NCBI GenBank assembly: GCA_015522635.1
Contig: WALW01000019.1
Coordinates: forward strand, 124,001 to 188,000
Reading direction: 5' to 3'
Length of the DNA: 64,000 bases
From: Candidatus Tiamatella incendiivivens
GTDB lineage: Archaea; Thermoproteota; Thermoprotei_A; Sulfolobales; Acidilobaceae
The notes beneath the pieces were generated by a model. It did not search any database. It was not told the origin of the DNA and worked only from the letters and a program-made list of their open reading frames with translations. Positions 34,044 through 43,414 of the stretch are shown here, piece after piece. Each line of letters opens with the position of its first letter. The stretch's first letter is position 1. The translations under genes and the position numbers were made by a program.

Positions 34044-35603
34044 TTAAAATAATTCACCTAATGATTCGCCTTTGAGAGACCTTGAAGAAGCCACCCCTGT
34101 AATAACTACATCGACCATAGAATAGAAAGGCAAATTTCCCTTGATTTTTACTGTCGGAGGGTAACTTCCAGGAGGCCTTGCCAAACTATAACCAGACTTA
34201 TGTTCCTCAACGTACACATTTCGAATTATTACACTCGGGGGGAAAGCTCTCCCAAGCATTTCTCTATCAAAATAACCTCTAATCCACCTAATGAAAGCCG
34301 AGTGTCTATCACTCCATTTCCCTTGGATCCTAGGTTTGAGTTTGGATACTCTTGTACCTGGAATGACCATCAAACGCCTCACATTTATCCTCCTAACCAG
34401 ATAGCCTTCCTCTAAGATTCTCATAAGAAATTCCTTGTTTACTCTCATAGTAGTCCTGCTCTCACCGGGAAGTCCTAGTACGAAATTTATACCTGGAAGT
34501 AAATGAGGGACACCATTTGTATCTCTAGTCGATCCATACTTGCTTAGAATCTCAATAGCACGAATAGCCTCCTCAGATGTTATATTCAAGTTATTGATCC
34601 TAGCTACCTTGGGATCCGCAGTCTCTATTCCAAGTGCAGCGACATCTCCTGACGTATGATACCTAATTATTGTCTTGGTAATCTCGATAGATTCTTTGGG
34701 GTACCTTACTATTGTACCGGGATTCACGTTATCAATATGTAAAGTCCGCAACTCAGGCGTATTAATTCGTATACTCCTTAATAGAGTATGAATAGCTGTA
34801 GGATTAGGTTTAGGCCATTCAGTATTACCCAAGTCTCGAGAGCCTATAACATAGAAGTCTGCCTGTCTCCCTATTCTGAAGTCTATAACCCCATATTGGT
34901 ATAATGCTTCAATTTCCTTAACTATACTATACGTGTTTCTTTGCAACGGCTTCCCATATAGAGGCTCAATACAAAAGCTACAACCACCTGCTATCCATCT
35001 CGGACATCCGCGATATGATTCTATCTCAGCTATAAGTCCGTGACCCAGCCTCCTGTGCATTCTCACAATCCTAGCTCCCTTAACAGCATATATATCCACA
35101 TAGTCATAGTCCTTCCTAGTTCTCCAGGGAGCAGCTTTCTCTACCCCGTGCTCTATAAGTTCTCGGACATACTCATCTAAGTCTCCAGTTACAAAAATAT
35201 CTATTCCAGCTTTCTCAAGGTCTCTAGTTAGCCGTGCTACCTCTCCACCCTTTAGCCCCATACCGAACTTTGATGCAGGACCTCCTAGGATCTTCAGTGG
35301 TTTCTTTAACAGCCTAACCCACCTTGTGATCTCTCTAAGAGACGGGGGATTACCATCTAGATAGCGTCCCGGGACTGTTATCCCTCCTACTAAGAATACT
35401 ATGTCATAGTTATTGGCCCGACTTAGCCAGTTAGGGTTTCTAAACTCATCCGCAGTTACATAGTGAATTGCTGTATTAGCACCATTATGATGCCATATGG
35501 CCCCAGCTAGATATCTAGGATATGTGTCTATATAAGGCGATACGCCTAATCCAGAGGGTTCATCTGTGTATAGATCTACTATTAGAACCTTGTCCATTTT
35601 CAC
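34044..35603 (-). CDS. archaeal radical SAM protein with CX7CX2C motif
   Basis: A 519-residue radical SAM protein of an archaeal group with an expanded cluster motif: YRGCPRWIAGGCSFC, i.e. three cysteines spaced CX7CX2C. The N-terminal about 190 residues form a Rossmann-like region (YDIVFLVGGITVPGRYLDG, IDIFVTGDLDEYVREL). After the barrel, the C-terminus (SYPPTVKIKGNLPFYSMVDV and VITGVASSRSLKG) is TRAM-like, suggesting RNA binding. A tRNA or rRNA modification role is plausible but not shown. The RNase FAU-1 gene lies 13 bases upstream, on the same strand, supporting an RNA-related role. GTG 35603 or ATG 35597 starts. Confidence 0.8.
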   Translation of the reverse strand: MKMDKVLIVDLYTDEPSGLGVSPYIDTYPRYLAGAIWHHNGANTAIHYVTADEFRNPNWLSRANNYDIVFLVGGITVPGRYLDGNPPSLREITRWVRLLKKPLKILGGPASKFGMGLKGGEVARLTRDLEKAGIDIFVTGDLDEYVRELIEHGVEKAAPWRTRKDYDYVDIYAVKGARIVRMHRRLGHGLIAEIESYRGCPRWIAGGCSFCIEPLYGKPLQRNTYSIVKEIEALYQYGVIDFRIGRQADFYVIGSRDLGNTEWPKPNPTAIHTLLRSIRINTPELRTLHIDNVNPGTIVRYPKESIEITKTIIRYHTSGDVAALGIETADPKVARINNLNITSEEAIRAIEILSKYGSTRDTNGVPHLLPGINFVLGLPGESRTTMRVNKEFLMRILEEGYLVRRINVRRLMVIPGTRVSKLKPRIQGKWSDRHSAFIRWIRGYFDREMLGRAFPPSVIIRNVYVEEHKSGYSLARPPGSYPPTVKIKGNLPFYSMVDVVITGVASSRSLKGESLGELF

Positions 35604-35616
35604 TTGATTTTATACC

Positions 35617-37065
35617 TCATAAAGGTATCTGATTCAGCATTGAATAAGCTTTCTTAGCTTCTTTCAACGCTTGTTCATAGAGTTCTCTGTTTACAAGGAG
35701 TTCCTGATACGCTTTATCAAGCTGGTCTTGATCTATTATTTCAGGATCCCTTCCAGGCTTCAATACTACATCCACATACAAATCAACGTACTTAATACTG
35801 TTCTCTTCAATCTCAGGGGGAGTATTAATATTTACGTACATCCCTAGAGGATCCCCTGATGAAGTATAATATTCATGTATAATCCTCCAAGCCGACATAT
35901 CTATCCTCATGATATCATAGTCTCCTGGCCTCTTCTCGACATTTAAGCCGTCCAGTGTCCCACGAGTCTTAAAAAATCTCTTCAAAACTACTACTGGAGG
36001 CTTATTCGGCTTTAATTCCACTGATTCTACTCTACCGGGTGGAAGATTGTAGAGATCACCATCCGGTTTAAGATGCTTGATGCCGATAATTCTGCCTCTA
36101 ATTGTTTGCACAGCATAGTTAAGCGTTGAGTATCCTAGTTTAATAGAATCTAAATTCATGTCTATGAGTAGATGCTCGGCATAATCCACTAAATCGCTAA
36201 ATAATCGACCGCCCGCTTTGAGGGTATGATGAAAAGTTATTGTGGGTGTTGTTTCAGCTCTTAATGTATCCGCCGACCTTTTATCTGGTTGAGAAAGGGT
36301 TATGATCGAGATGTACTCTCCTCTTCTTATGATCCCCGTTCCAATAGAAACACTTTGGCTTTGAAGATCTTCCTTCTCTTGTACAAGATTCCTTAACTCT
36401 TGTTCAATATTATTTGTTGACGCAATATGAGAGCTACTGCGGAACCTTATATGAAAACTAGAAATATCAACTACATGGGACGCGAGCTCGGCTAACTCTA
36501 GTTTCTTGTCCTCATCTCGGATATGTTCGCTAAAAGAGATGCCCTGACCTGGATAAATCAGGATAGCATACATACCTATTATTCTTATATCACTCGAGAG
36601 AATGATAGTATCCTGGGGAGAGAGTTTCTCTTTAATTATACTAACTATAAGCTCTTCACCCCGATTCGGGCACTCACTAATTCTTTTTAAGATACCTACA
36701 TCCCCACCTGGCAATAATGCTTTACAATCACCTAGACTTTTCGCTGCGACTACAGTGTTTATACCGTAACGCCCCCTTCTAACCGTTGAAAACCGGAAGT
36801 TTCCTGCGATAGTCTCTTCTACTGCCTTACCTGACTCCCAAGGATATCCTACTACAAGGATCTCATCACGTTTTTCTAAATCGGTTTTCAGAGTTACATG
36901 AGGCGGTAATTCCGTGTAGGGTCTGGATATTCTTGATTTTAGAACTTCGCTTAGATCAGACATTGTATATCCGTTCTTTAATAATAGTGACGCGATTGCA
37001 GTAGCATAGATGCCTCGGACCCTCACTCTAAATGGAGGGTTTAAATTTGTTTCCAGGATTCCCAC
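35617..37065 (-). CDS. fau-1: probable ribonuclease FAU-1 (DUF402 protein)
   Basis: A 482-residue protein matching the archaeal FAU-1 family (RNase E/G-like N-terminal half, DUF402 C-terminal half). The C-terminal part MYVNINTPPEIEENSIKYVD, then DVVLKPGRDPEIIDQDQLDK, is typical DUF402, and the middle SIKLGYSTLNYAVQTIRGRI fits the family. Pyrococcus FAU-1 binds AU-rich RNA and acts in 5S rRNA maturation. GTG 37065 overlaps GAGGTGG; a CTG five bases beyond the motif is another possible start, but there is no TTG or ATG. TATA-like sequence at 37107-37113. Co-transcribed with the radical SAM gene. Confidence 0.88.
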   Translation of the reverse strand: MGILETNLNPPFRVRVRGIYATAIASLLLKNGYTMSDLSEVLKSRISRPYTELPPHVTLKTDLEKRDEILVVGYPWESGKAVEETIAGNFRFSTVRRGRYGINTVVAAKSLGDCKALLPGGDVGILKRISECPNRGEELIVSIIKEKLSPQDTIILSSDIRIIGMYAILIYPGQGISFSEHIRDEDKKLELAELASHVVDISSFHIRFRSSSHIASTNNIEQELRNLVQEKEDLQSQSVSIGTGIIRRGEYISIITLSQPDKRSADTLRAETTPTITFHHTLKAGGRLFSDLVDYAEHLLIDMNLDSIKLGYSTLNYAVQTIRGRIIGIKHLKPDGDLYNLPPGRVESVELKPNKPPVVVLKRFFKTRGTLDGLNVEKRPGDYDIMRIDMSAWRIIHEYYTSSGDPLGMYVNINTPPEIEENSIKYVDLYVDVVLKPGRDPEIIDQDQLDKAYQELLVNRELYEQALKEAKKAYSMLNQIPL

Positions 37066-37145
37066 CTCTGATTCTATTAGTGGAGCTGTGAATTATAACC
37101 CGGTTCATATAAATGACAGCCGTTTAAAATGTTGGTAAAACCAAC

Positions 37146-37421
37146 TTAATCCTTTATTGTTTCAAGTACAGTAATGGCATTCCAAATTCTAGTTCTAGCA
37201 TGAATAGGCATGTTAGGATCTTGGCTTACCTCCTCGAGCGCGCTTACCGCGTTTGCCGCTCTAACACCAGGGGAAAGCGAGGAATCCCTTAGATATTTTA
37301 TGGCTTCAGAAGCCGCTCTCCTAATATTCCTGGGAATATTAGCGTCATTTACTATTCCCATGAGTATGCCTAGCACATACCTTATTTTCGCCTCATTATC
37401 GGTAGGTGCAACTGCTGCCAT
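37146..37421 (-). CDS. UPF0147 family protein
   Basis: A 91-residue helical protein of the archaeal UPF0147 family: [53 protein letters not shown] and a C-terminal [10 protein letters not shown]. It has HEAT/armadillo-like character; its function is unknown. The start is ATG 37421, preceded by the strong motif GGAGGTGGAG; the longer open frame upstream of this is antisense to the next gene and is not used. A small hairpin, GTTGGT-AAA-ACCAAC, lies immediately downstream at 37131-37145. Confidence 0.88.
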   Translation of the reverse strand: MAAVAPTDNEAKIRYVLGILMGIVNDANIPRNIRRAASEAIKYLRDSSLSPGVRAANAVSALEEVSQDPNMPIHARTRIWNAITVLETIKD

Positions 37422-37503
37422 TTTACTCCACCTCCAGAGGGACATCAGTGTTATAGTTTGATTCCATAGAGATATAATAATATAGTTAATAGAGGTGGAA
37501 AAT

Positions 37504-37902
37504 TTGCCTACTAGCAGTGATGAACTAGTCCGAAAAATGGCCAGATTAGTGCAAAGCGGTGCTGTTATGCTGGAGGAAACCTGTCCTTTATGTGGTTCTC
37601 CCCTCTTCAAGCTTCCGAACGGTGATATTGTTTGCCCAATACATGGTAAGATAAAAATAGTTAGCGACGAGGGAGAAGCATCTATAGTTGAAGCTGAGTC
37701 TGTCCTGAAAGAATTAGTAGGGTATTCAGCTGGCAAAATTAAGAGACTTATATCAAGTGGAGCGGATCCTGAGGATATTGGGAGATGGCTTGCTTTAATG
37801 GAAAAAGCTGTGGAGATAGAGGGGAAGATAGGATGGTCTTTTAACCCTCCTTCTCAGAGCGAACGAGATCAGCGTAGGCCTCGGGAGAAAGGAGATTCTT
37901 AG
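37504..37902 (+). CDS. SSSCA1/p27-family zinc-ribbon protein
   Basis: A 132-residue protein resembling the Sjogren syndrome/scleroderma autoantigen 1 family (PF06677). The N-terminal helix [20 protein letters not shown] leads into a zinc ribbon with Cys pairs [10 protein letters not shown] and, after GDIVCPIHG, one Cys plus His. The C-terminal half is helical and ends in a charged tail. Function in archaea is unknown. TTG 37504 is preferred, six bases after AGAGGTGG; GTG 37495 overlaps that motif. The last 62 bases overlap the 3-prime end of the convergent gcvH gene, so the tail RSE-type residues are encoded opposite GcvH codons. Confidence 0.8.
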   Translation: MPTSSDELVRKMARLVQSGAVMLEETCPLCGSPLFKLPNGDIVCPIHGKIKIVSDEGEASIVEAESVLKELVGYSAGKIKRLISSGADPEDIGRWLALMEKAVEIEGKIGWSFNPPSQSERDQRRPREKGDS

Positions 37903-38260
37903 TCTCATCGGAACTTGATAGTTTTATCTTAAATATCCATCCTTCTCTATAGGGATCTTTGTTTATTATGTCAGGCTCATCCTCTAATCGTTCGTTTACC
38001 TCGATGATCTCCCCCGAGGCAGGAGAATATATTGGTGATGTATGTTTTACACTTTCAACTGTTGATATTTCTTCTCCCTGACTAACTTGAATTCCTACAT
38101 CGGGGAGTTCTACATATGTGATGTCTTGTAGTTCTTTCTGGGCATAGTCAGTTATTCCGGTTATACCAGTGTCTCCTTCTATTTTGATCCATTCATGAGT
38201 TTTCGAATATAATCTATCCCTGAGAATTTCATAGCCTTCAACAACAATAGAGTCCGTCAT
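37841..38260 (-). CDS. gcvH: glycine cleavage system H protein
   Basis: The lipoyl carrier of the glycine cleavage system, 139 residues. The motif [16 protein letters not shown] contains the lipoylated lysine, Lys72. The hammerhead fold is evident from [20 protein letters not shown] and ASGEIIEVN. It shuttles the aminomethyl group from GcvP to GcvT. It follows gcvT by 12 bases on the same strand, so they form an operon; gcvP is not in this window. Its 3-prime end overlaps the convergent zinc-ribbon gene by 62 bases. Confidence 0.95.
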   Translation of the reverse strand: MTDSIVVEGYEILRDRLYSKTHEWIKIEGDTGITGITDYAQKELQDITYVELPDVGIQVSQGEEISTVESVKHTSPIYSPASGEIIEVNERLEDEPDIINKDPYREGWIFKIKLSSSDETKNLLSPEAYADLVRSEKEG

Positions 38261-38272
38261 AGGTTTTCGACC

Positions 38273-39385
38273 CTACTTTCTTATGAACGGGAAATCAACT
38301 ATTTTAGCTTTAACTCGCTTGCCACGTATTTCTACTTCAACTTTCATCCTAAACAAGGCGTGAGAGGGATCAACATATGCTTGTCCTATTCCTCTATCAA
38401 GTATAGGACTGTATGATCCGCTAGTCACGGTGCCTATGATTTTATTACTACCTGGAATATATATCTTGTAGCCGTTACGAGGAATTCGCCTATCTTTCTT
38501 CTTGAATCGTATACCGACCCTAACTTTTCTAGCACCATTCATTAAAGCTTCTTGGAGAGCATTACATCCAATGCAGCTTGTTTTGTCATAGTCAAATACC
38601 AGCCAATATCTAGCATCTATGGGTGTTATATTTTTATCAATATCTTCACCTGCCAACACGAAACCCACTTCCATTCTCAAACTATCCCTGGCACCTAAAC
38701 CACATGGTTTTGCACCTGCTTCAACTAATGTTCTAAACAGGCCTTCCGTGTTCTTGGGGTCTGCTATAAACTCGAAACCGTCTTCACCAGTCCATCCGCT
38801 TCTACTTGCAATCCACACATTCCTGCCTGCAATAGTCAGATTTTGCATAAATGTAAGTGGTTTTATCCGAGTTAGCTGGATTCCCCCTAGCTTCTCGAGT
38901 ATTTTACCTGCTTCAGGTCCTTGGAGAGCAATTAGAGAATACTTGAATGTATAGTCTTCTATAACTAGGTCGCTATAATTCAACTCGTCCTTCCATCTTT
39001 TAAGCCAGGAAATGTCTTCCTCGCGGTTAGGCGCGTTTACGGCAAGTAACCATTTGCTCTCACTTATTTTGTAAGGCATAATATCATCAATAATTCCTGC
39101 ACTTTCATTTAGAAGTGCTGTAGGACCTGGCATTGTTCCCGTAGCAGCTTTCCCTATTTTCTTGGGAACCATCTTGGATAGGAATTCTGAAGCTTTCTCT
39201 CCCTCAACAAGTATTCTTCCCATATGGGTTAAATCGAAAACACCTGCTTTCGCTCTAACAGCCATATGCTCGTCTTTCACACTAGAATAGGAGATAGGTG
39301 CTTCCCAACCACCGAATTCTCCCATTTTAGCTCTAAGAGAGATGTGAAGGCCTCTATGCGGATGTTGGATTACCAATGTGATCAT
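38273..39385 (-). CDS. gcvT: glycine cleavage system T protein (aminomethyltransferase)
   Basis: Aminomethyltransferase of 370 residues. It has VFDLTHMGRI, DDIMPYKISESKWLLAVNA, SLIALQGPEAG, GWTGEDGFEF, and the folate-side GLGARDSLRMEVG. It takes the methylamine group from lipoylated GcvH and gives methylene-tetrahydrofolate (or tetrahydromethanopterin) plus ammonia. ATG 39385 overlaps the GAGGATGATC motif; TTG 39376 three codons on is an alternative. It begins the gcvT-gcvH pair. Confidence 0.94.
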   Translation of the reverse strand: MITLVIQHPHRGLHISLRAKMGEFGGWEAPISYSSVKDEHMAVRAKAGVFDLTHMGRILVEGEKASEFLSKMVPKKIGKAATGTMPGPTALLNESAGIIDDIMPYKISESKWLLAVNAPNREEDISWLKRWKDELNYSDLVIEDYTFKYSLIALQGPEAGKILEKLGGIQLTRIKPLTFMQNLTIAGRNVWIASRSGWTGEDGFEFIADPKNTEGLFRTLVEAGAKPCGLGARDSLRMEVGFVLAGEDIDKNITPIDARYWLVFDYDKTSCIGCNALQEALMNGARKVRVGIRFKKKDRRIPRNGYKIYIPGSNKIIGTVTSGSYSPILDRGIGQAYVDPSHALFRMKVEVEIRGKRVKAKIVDFPFIRK

Positions 39386-39426
39386 CCTCGTAATTGCTTT
39401 AGTTATATTATCCTAGTATTTAACAG

Positions 39427-40296
39427 CTAGAGTTTCTTAACAACCCAAGGAAACCTGTCTTTTTTGATTGATATTATATTCATTTCTTCAAGGCTTGTTA
39501 GGTATCCAATCAAACTCCTTGCCGCCACATATCTCAGCGCACCATCCATTTCGGGTCCATATACCTTTTCAATTATATTGCCAAGATCGGAGTGTGCTTC
39601 TAGCGAGGAAAGAGTTTTACACATTCTCCTTACCTTAGAACGGATTGTAGATACTATATAGTCAACAGCCTCCTTTCTCTTCAAAGGATCTCCGTGACCA
39701 GGGTATGCAATACTCCAGTTCACTAGAAGTAGCCTATACATTGATTCAATGTATTTTAAAGGATCATTTAATGTTACATTCCATCCTGGAGCCATATTAT
39801 CTCCTACAAAAACCTTATCACCTATGATAAAACATACGTGATCATCACTATGACCCGGGCATTTAAAATAGGATACCAACCCTTCAACTATAGGAGGGCA
39901 CTCATTGAGCCATATTATGTTATGATCTTCTCTCAAAGACCGGTATATGTCAACGTATTTTCTAGTATAGATCTCTGCACCTTCTCTAGCAAACTCCCAA
40001 GCTTGCAGTCCTTCGACACTAGCTACTATTTCTTTCATTCTCTCAAGCGATTTCTCGGGATTAATTTTGTCAAATGATTCCTTAGATATACATATGTTAA
40101 GGCTTTTTTTGCCAACAATGCCATACGTGTGATCCCAATGCCAGTGAGTAATGAGCAAATAATCAGGATTAACTGAATGATCTTCGACTTGTTTTGCTCC
40201 TGCATCTATCTGTAGGAATCCTTTATCTGTTTCAACTAGGTAATGGTTTGCCGGGTAAGTTAATGGGAAGTCTATTGTTTTCACAATTTTAATCAA
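39427..40296 (-). CDS. metallo-beta-lactamase-fold hydrolase
   Basis: A zinc hydrolase of the metallo-beta-lactamase superfamily, 289 residues. The metal-binding motif THWHWDHTYG (HxHxDH) is followed by CPGHSDDHVCF, FVGDNMAPGW and YPGHGDPL, completing the ligands. The C-terminal helical domain resembles that of LACTB2-like and glyoxalase II-like hydrolases. Substrate unknown. TTG 40296 lies six bases after AGGGTG and is preferred to TTG 40314. A TATA-like element AATATTTAAA (minus strand) is at 40354-40363. Confidence 0.85.
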   Translation of the reverse strand: MIKIVKTIDFPLTYPANHYLVETDKGFLQIDAGAKQVEDHSVNPDYLLITHWHWDHTYGIVGKKSLNICISKESFDKINPEKSLERMKEIVASVEGLQAWEFAREGAEIYTRKYVDIYRSLREDHNIIWLNECPPIVEGLVSYFKCPGHSDDHVCFIIGDKVFVGDNMAPGWNVTLNDPLKYIESMYRLLLVNWSIAYPGHGDPLKRKEAVDYIVSTIRSKVRRMCKTLSSLEAHSDLGNIIEKVYGPEMDGALRYVAARSLIGYLTSLEEMNIISIKKDRFPWVVKKL

Positions 40297-40605
40297 AACG
40301 CTACACCCTAACAATCTGAATGATAGCTAGTATTGGTAATTTATGTTCACCAGTTTAAATATTAAGTTAACCTGAATTATCATTTAATGCGTATAAAGTC
40401 ATATCTGGCTTTTTTATTATTTCTCTTGCCACTAAAGGACTCGAAATCTTCGCCACATAATGGAAGAACGTTAACTGTACTTACCGTTTAATGAGGGAAT
40501 CATCATTAATACACTCCCGATCCCTAGGAGTACCCTATTATTCCGATCAGTCCTACTATTCGTAGGACCGGAAGATGAACCTATTATATTCTGGAGGGAC
40601 ACTTT
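40297..40605. other. divergent intergenic region with an inverted repeat
   Basis: This gene-free stretch separates two divergent genes. It holds the likely TATA element for the minus-strand hydrolase and, nearer the plus-strand zinc-ribbon gene, a perfect 7-bp inverted repeat: GTCCTAC at 40550-40556 and GTAGGAC at 40562-40568 with a five-base loop. The repeat is about 25 bases before the GGAGGG Shine-Dalgarno and could be a leader hairpin or operator. I see no RNA gene here. Confidence 0.4.
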
Positions 40606-41037
40606 TTGACTGGTGGAATCTTAGTAGTATGCCGGAATTGCGGTTACATATTCGATTATCAATATCTAGATGGAAGAAGCGCTGGCAAAAGGTACAACGG
40701 ACCTCCACACGTTTCAAGAATAATTGACATAAATAAAACCTGTCCTGTATGCGGAGCACCTCTCGCTCCTCCTGATCCTAATGACCCGAAATCTGTTGTT
40801 ATAATCCCGACTAAGATCTTTCGAAATCACTTTAAAATCCTAGGCAAAAAAGAGGAATCCTCTGATGGTTTTTACAACGTAAAACCATTTATTCTATGCA
40901 GGAAGAAGGGGGAAAACTGCCTGCATAACATTCTAAAAAGATTCTCCGCTGGATTAGGGGAAAACGGCGTTTTGAGCAGCCAATTATCAAGTCCGCAAGA
41001 AAATACCGCTGGGAACACTGAATCCGTGACTGTCTAA
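40606..41037 (+). CDS. zinc-ribbon protein, hypothetical
   Basis: A 143-residue protein. The N-terminal VVCRNCGYIFDYQYLDG and the later TCPVCGAPLAPPDPNDP supply two CxxC knuckles, enough for one zinc ribbon. Two further cysteines (ILCRKKGENC) follow in the second half. The C-terminal tail is polar and probably disordered. TTG 40606 is preceded by GGAGGGAC. The family is not recognised; it may bind nucleic acid or protein. Confidence 0.68.
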   Translation: MTGGILVVCRNCGYIFDYQYLDGRSAGKRYNGPPHVSRIIDINKTCPVCGAPLAPPDPNDPKSVVIIPTKIFRNHFKILGKKEESSDGFYNVKPFILCRKKGENCLHNILKRFSAGLGENGVLSSQLSSPQENTAGNTESVTV

Positions 41038-41103
41038 TTTTTAAGTTGAACGGAATCCTCTTTATTACTCTAACTTCTAAAATGCTTTGAATCAGAGTGG
41101 ATT

Positions 41104-41325
41104 ATGGAGTATATAATATCGAAAATCGGTGAAATCTGTAAGAACCGCCAATACAATTCTTGTAAGGAATTTACTGAATTACTAGACTCGAGGTTATCTT
41201 ATAATTTGTTCATAATAAAAATAGCTGGCATAATTAGAGAAATGATAGGAGAAACCAAAATGCTAATTACCCTGATGACTATGAAATCCTTGAAGGGATT
41301 ATCGGAGACTTTGAATCATCTATAG
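41104..41325 (+). CDS. small hypothetical protein
   Basis: A 73-residue, mostly helical protein with a start ATG 41104 behind AGAGTGGATT. The sequence SKIGEICKNRQYNSCKEFTE is followed by FIIKIAGIIREMIG and MTMKSLKGLSETLN. No motif is recognised. The gene stands 22 bases upstream of tatD and could be its partner in a short operon. Short length keeps confidence modest. Confidence 0.45.
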   Translation: MEYIISKIGEICKNRQYNSCKEFTELLDSRLSYNLFIIKIAGIIREMIGETKMLITLMTMKSLKGLSETLNHL

Positions 41326-41346
41326 AGTACTATATATAGGGGTAGA

Positions 41347-42096
41347 ATGCCGTTGGAATGTATCAATGAGATTATAGACGCGCACTCACACATATATCGG
41401 TATAGCAAAGGTGAATTAGAAGAACTTACAAAAACGGAGTCCCCGTATAGGATTATAGGAGTAGGGGAAGATCTAGAGACTAGTCGAATAATAATAGAAC
41501 TATCCGACAGGTACAAGGATAAATTAATCCCGTGCATCGGTCTCCATCCCTGGAATATTAACGGGTTTCATGAACTTGATGATATTCTGTCACTTGCTAT
41601 TTCAGAGCAAATAGACTGCATTGGAGAGATTGGATTAGATAAGAAGTTTGTAGAAGAAACATTTACCAGGCAAACACAGGTTTTCAAAAGATTCCTCGAA
41701 TACGCCAAGGAGAATAATAATGTGCTAAACATACACGCGGCTGGTGCTTGGAAGGATGTTTTCGAATTACTAATAAAAAATGATATAGGGAGAGCCATGT
41801 TCCACTGGTATACCGGACCAATAAATCTCATTAAGGACATAGAATATGCTGGATATTACGTATCTATAAACGCAGCAATTATCGTACAAGAGAAGAGTAG
41901 AATAATCGCTTCAAGCGTCCCGGAGAACATAATGCTTTTGGAAAGCGATGGCCCCTATAATTATAGGGGACTAAGACTTAATTCTAAGCACATACTGGAA
42001 GCAGCTGAAATTGTTGGGAAATTAAAAGAAATGAGTGCAGAAGAAGTGATCAAACGATCAAATGAAAACGCGAGGCGTCTTTTTAAAATACCTTAA
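41347..42096 (+). CDS. TatD-family metal-dependent hydrolase
   Basis: A 249-residue amidohydrolase-fold protein of the TatD family. The metal ligands are visible: DAHSHIYRY, IGEIGLD (Glu), VLNIHAAG, AMFHWYTG and ESDGPYNYRG (Asp). TatD proteins are 3-prime exonucleases or phosphoesterases in DNA quality control and repair. Metal-dependent nuclease activity here is inferred. ATG 41347 follows GGGGT. It probably ends the operon beginning with the small gene upstream. Confidence 0.86.
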   Translation: MPLECINEIIDAHSHIYRYSKGELEELTKTESPYRIIGVGEDLETSRIIIELSDRYKDKLIPCIGLHPWNINGFHELDDILSLAISEQIDCIGEIGLDKKFVEETFTRQTQVFKRFLEYAKENNNVLNIHAAGAWKDVFELLIKNDIGRAMFHWYTGPINLIKDIEYAGYYVSINAAIIVQEKSRIIASSVPENIMLLESDGPYNYRGLRLNSKHILEAAEIVGKLKEMSAEEVIKRSNENARRLFKIP

Positions 42097-42189
42097 TTTG
42101 GGGTTAAAATCCTTAACTTTATTGTATTCTTTCATATATAGAAAAGTTTATAATAAAACCCACACAAATAATATTTAACGGTGAAAACA

Positions 42190-42897
42190 ATGCCCGGAAA
42201 CATGCCCCTGATTGGAGAAAAGTTCCCAGAACTAGAAGTACACACTACCCACGGACCTATAAAACTACCAGACGATTTTAAAGGCAAGTGGTTCGTGTTA
42301 TTCAGCCACCCAGCAGACTTTACTCCAGTTTGTACAACAGAGTTCATAGCCTTCGCGAAGAGATATGAAGATTTCAAGAAAATAAACACCGAACTAATAG
42401 GACTCAGTGTAGACGCCACATTCAGCCATTTAAAATGGGTTGAATGGATAAAAGAGAAGCTGAATGTAGAAATACCATTCCCAATAATTAGCGACTCTAG
42501 AGGAACAGTGTCAGAGAAACTTGGAATGATACACGCACAGTCAGCTTCATCAACTGTAAGAGCAGTCTTCATTATAGACGATAAAGAAATAATTAGAGCA
42601 ATACTATACTACCCGCAGGAACTTGGAAGAAACCTAGACGAGATACTTAGAATGGTTAAAACACTGCAAATCACAGACAAATATGGCAGAGCAGCCCCCG
42701 CAAACTGGCCAAACAACGAGATAGTTGGAGATCACTTAATAGTACCGCCAGCATCCACGGTCAAGGATGCGGAAGAAAGACTGAAGACTTATGAATGCTT
42801 CGACTGGTGGCTCTGTCACGAAGCAAAGGCGACGCCGGAAGAAATAGAAGAAATAAGAAAATACCTTAAGAGGGTAGCAACTCCTCCTCTCAGGTAA
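42190..42897 (+). CDS. peroxiredoxin, Prx6-type archaeal peroxidase
   Basis: A 235-residue thioredoxin-fold peroxidase. The peroxidatic Cys48 is in [13 protein letters not shown]. The C-terminal arm carries Cys203 and Cys209 ([11 protein letters not shown]) with the same six-residue spacing as the resolving-site cysteines of the Aeropyrum enzyme. It reduces hydrogen peroxide and organic hydroperoxides using thioredoxin-like donors. Start ATG 42190, five bases after GGTGA; GTG 42181 overlaps that motif. It is monocistronic, with an AT-rich promoter region before it. Confidence 0.94.
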   Translation: MPGNMPLIGEKFPELEVHTTHGPIKLPDDFKGKWFVLFSHPADFTPVCTTEFIAFAKRYEDFKKINTELIGLSVDATFSHLKWVEWIKEKLNVEIPFPIISDSRGTVSEKLGMIHAQSASSTVRAVFIIDDKEIIRAILYYPQELGRNLDEILRMVKTLQITDKYGRAAPANWPNNEIVGDHLIVPPASTVKDAEERLKTYECFDWWLCHEAKATPEEIEEIRKYLKRVATPPLR

Positions 42898-42981
42898 AAA
42901 CCTTTTTTCTTTCGTATTTCGGAATCTATACAATTAAGTTTAAAACTCTTAATCCATGGTTTCGTTCTATAGTGACCGATA

Positions 42982-43407
42982 ATGCCGGACGAAAAAGATA
43001 AAATTATCATTAACATGCTTAGAGAGAATTCTAGAATATCTTACTCAGAGATAGCTAGAAAGCTTGGTATAAGTGAAGTAGCCGTTATGAAACGAGTTAA
43101 AAAACTAGAATCGAATGGCATAATCAAGAAATACACGATATTAGTTGATTATAAAAAACTAGGATACAACATGGTTTCTGTAACAGGATTAGACACAGAG
43201 CCCGAGCACCTGTTTTCTACGATCGAAAAACTAAAGTCAAAAAACTATGTTGAGTTCCTAGCAATTACCTCGGGAGATCACTCTATAATCGTGAAGATAA
43301 TAGCTCGCGATAACGACGAGTTAACAAAGATTCACAGAGAAATAGAAAGCATGTTAGGAGTCCATCATGTAAGGCCTGCCATAGTGTTAAATATTGTGAA
43401 GGAGTAA
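42982..43407 (+). CDS. Lrp/AsnC-family transcriptional regulator
   Basis: A 141-residue Lrp/AsnC-type regulator. The N-terminal HTH reads ISYSEIARKLGISEVAVMKR, followed by KKYTILVDYKKLGYN and the RAM ligand-binding domain (VTGLDTEPEHLFS, AITSGDHSIIVKIIARDND). Members control amino acid metabolism and energy genes by binding small molecules and forming octamers. It follows the peroxiredoxin gene on the same strand but is 84 bases away. The regulated genes are unknown. Confidence 0.9.
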   Translation: MPDEKDKIIINMLRENSRISYSEIARKLGISEVAVMKRVKKLESNGIIKKYTILVDYKKLGYNMVSVTGLDTEPEHLFSTIEKLKSKNYVEFLAITSGDHSIIVKIIARDNDELTKIHREIESMLGVHHVRPAIVLNIVKE

Positions 43408-43414
43408 TCAATGT

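Noticed and set aside
37131-37145. GTTGGT-AAA-ACCAAC as a transcription terminator
   Set aside because: The hairpin is real but has no following T-run on the minus strand, so a terminator role is not supported; it is mentioned only with the UPF0147 gene.
37422-37736. N-terminal extension of the UPF0147 gene to 37736
   Set aside because: The strong Shine-Dalgarno is just before ATG 37421 and the extension is antisense to the zinc-ribbon gene.
40440-40520. Minus-strand ATGATGA at about 40503 as a C box
   Set aside because: No CTGA follows within about 50 bases, and there is no closing stem.
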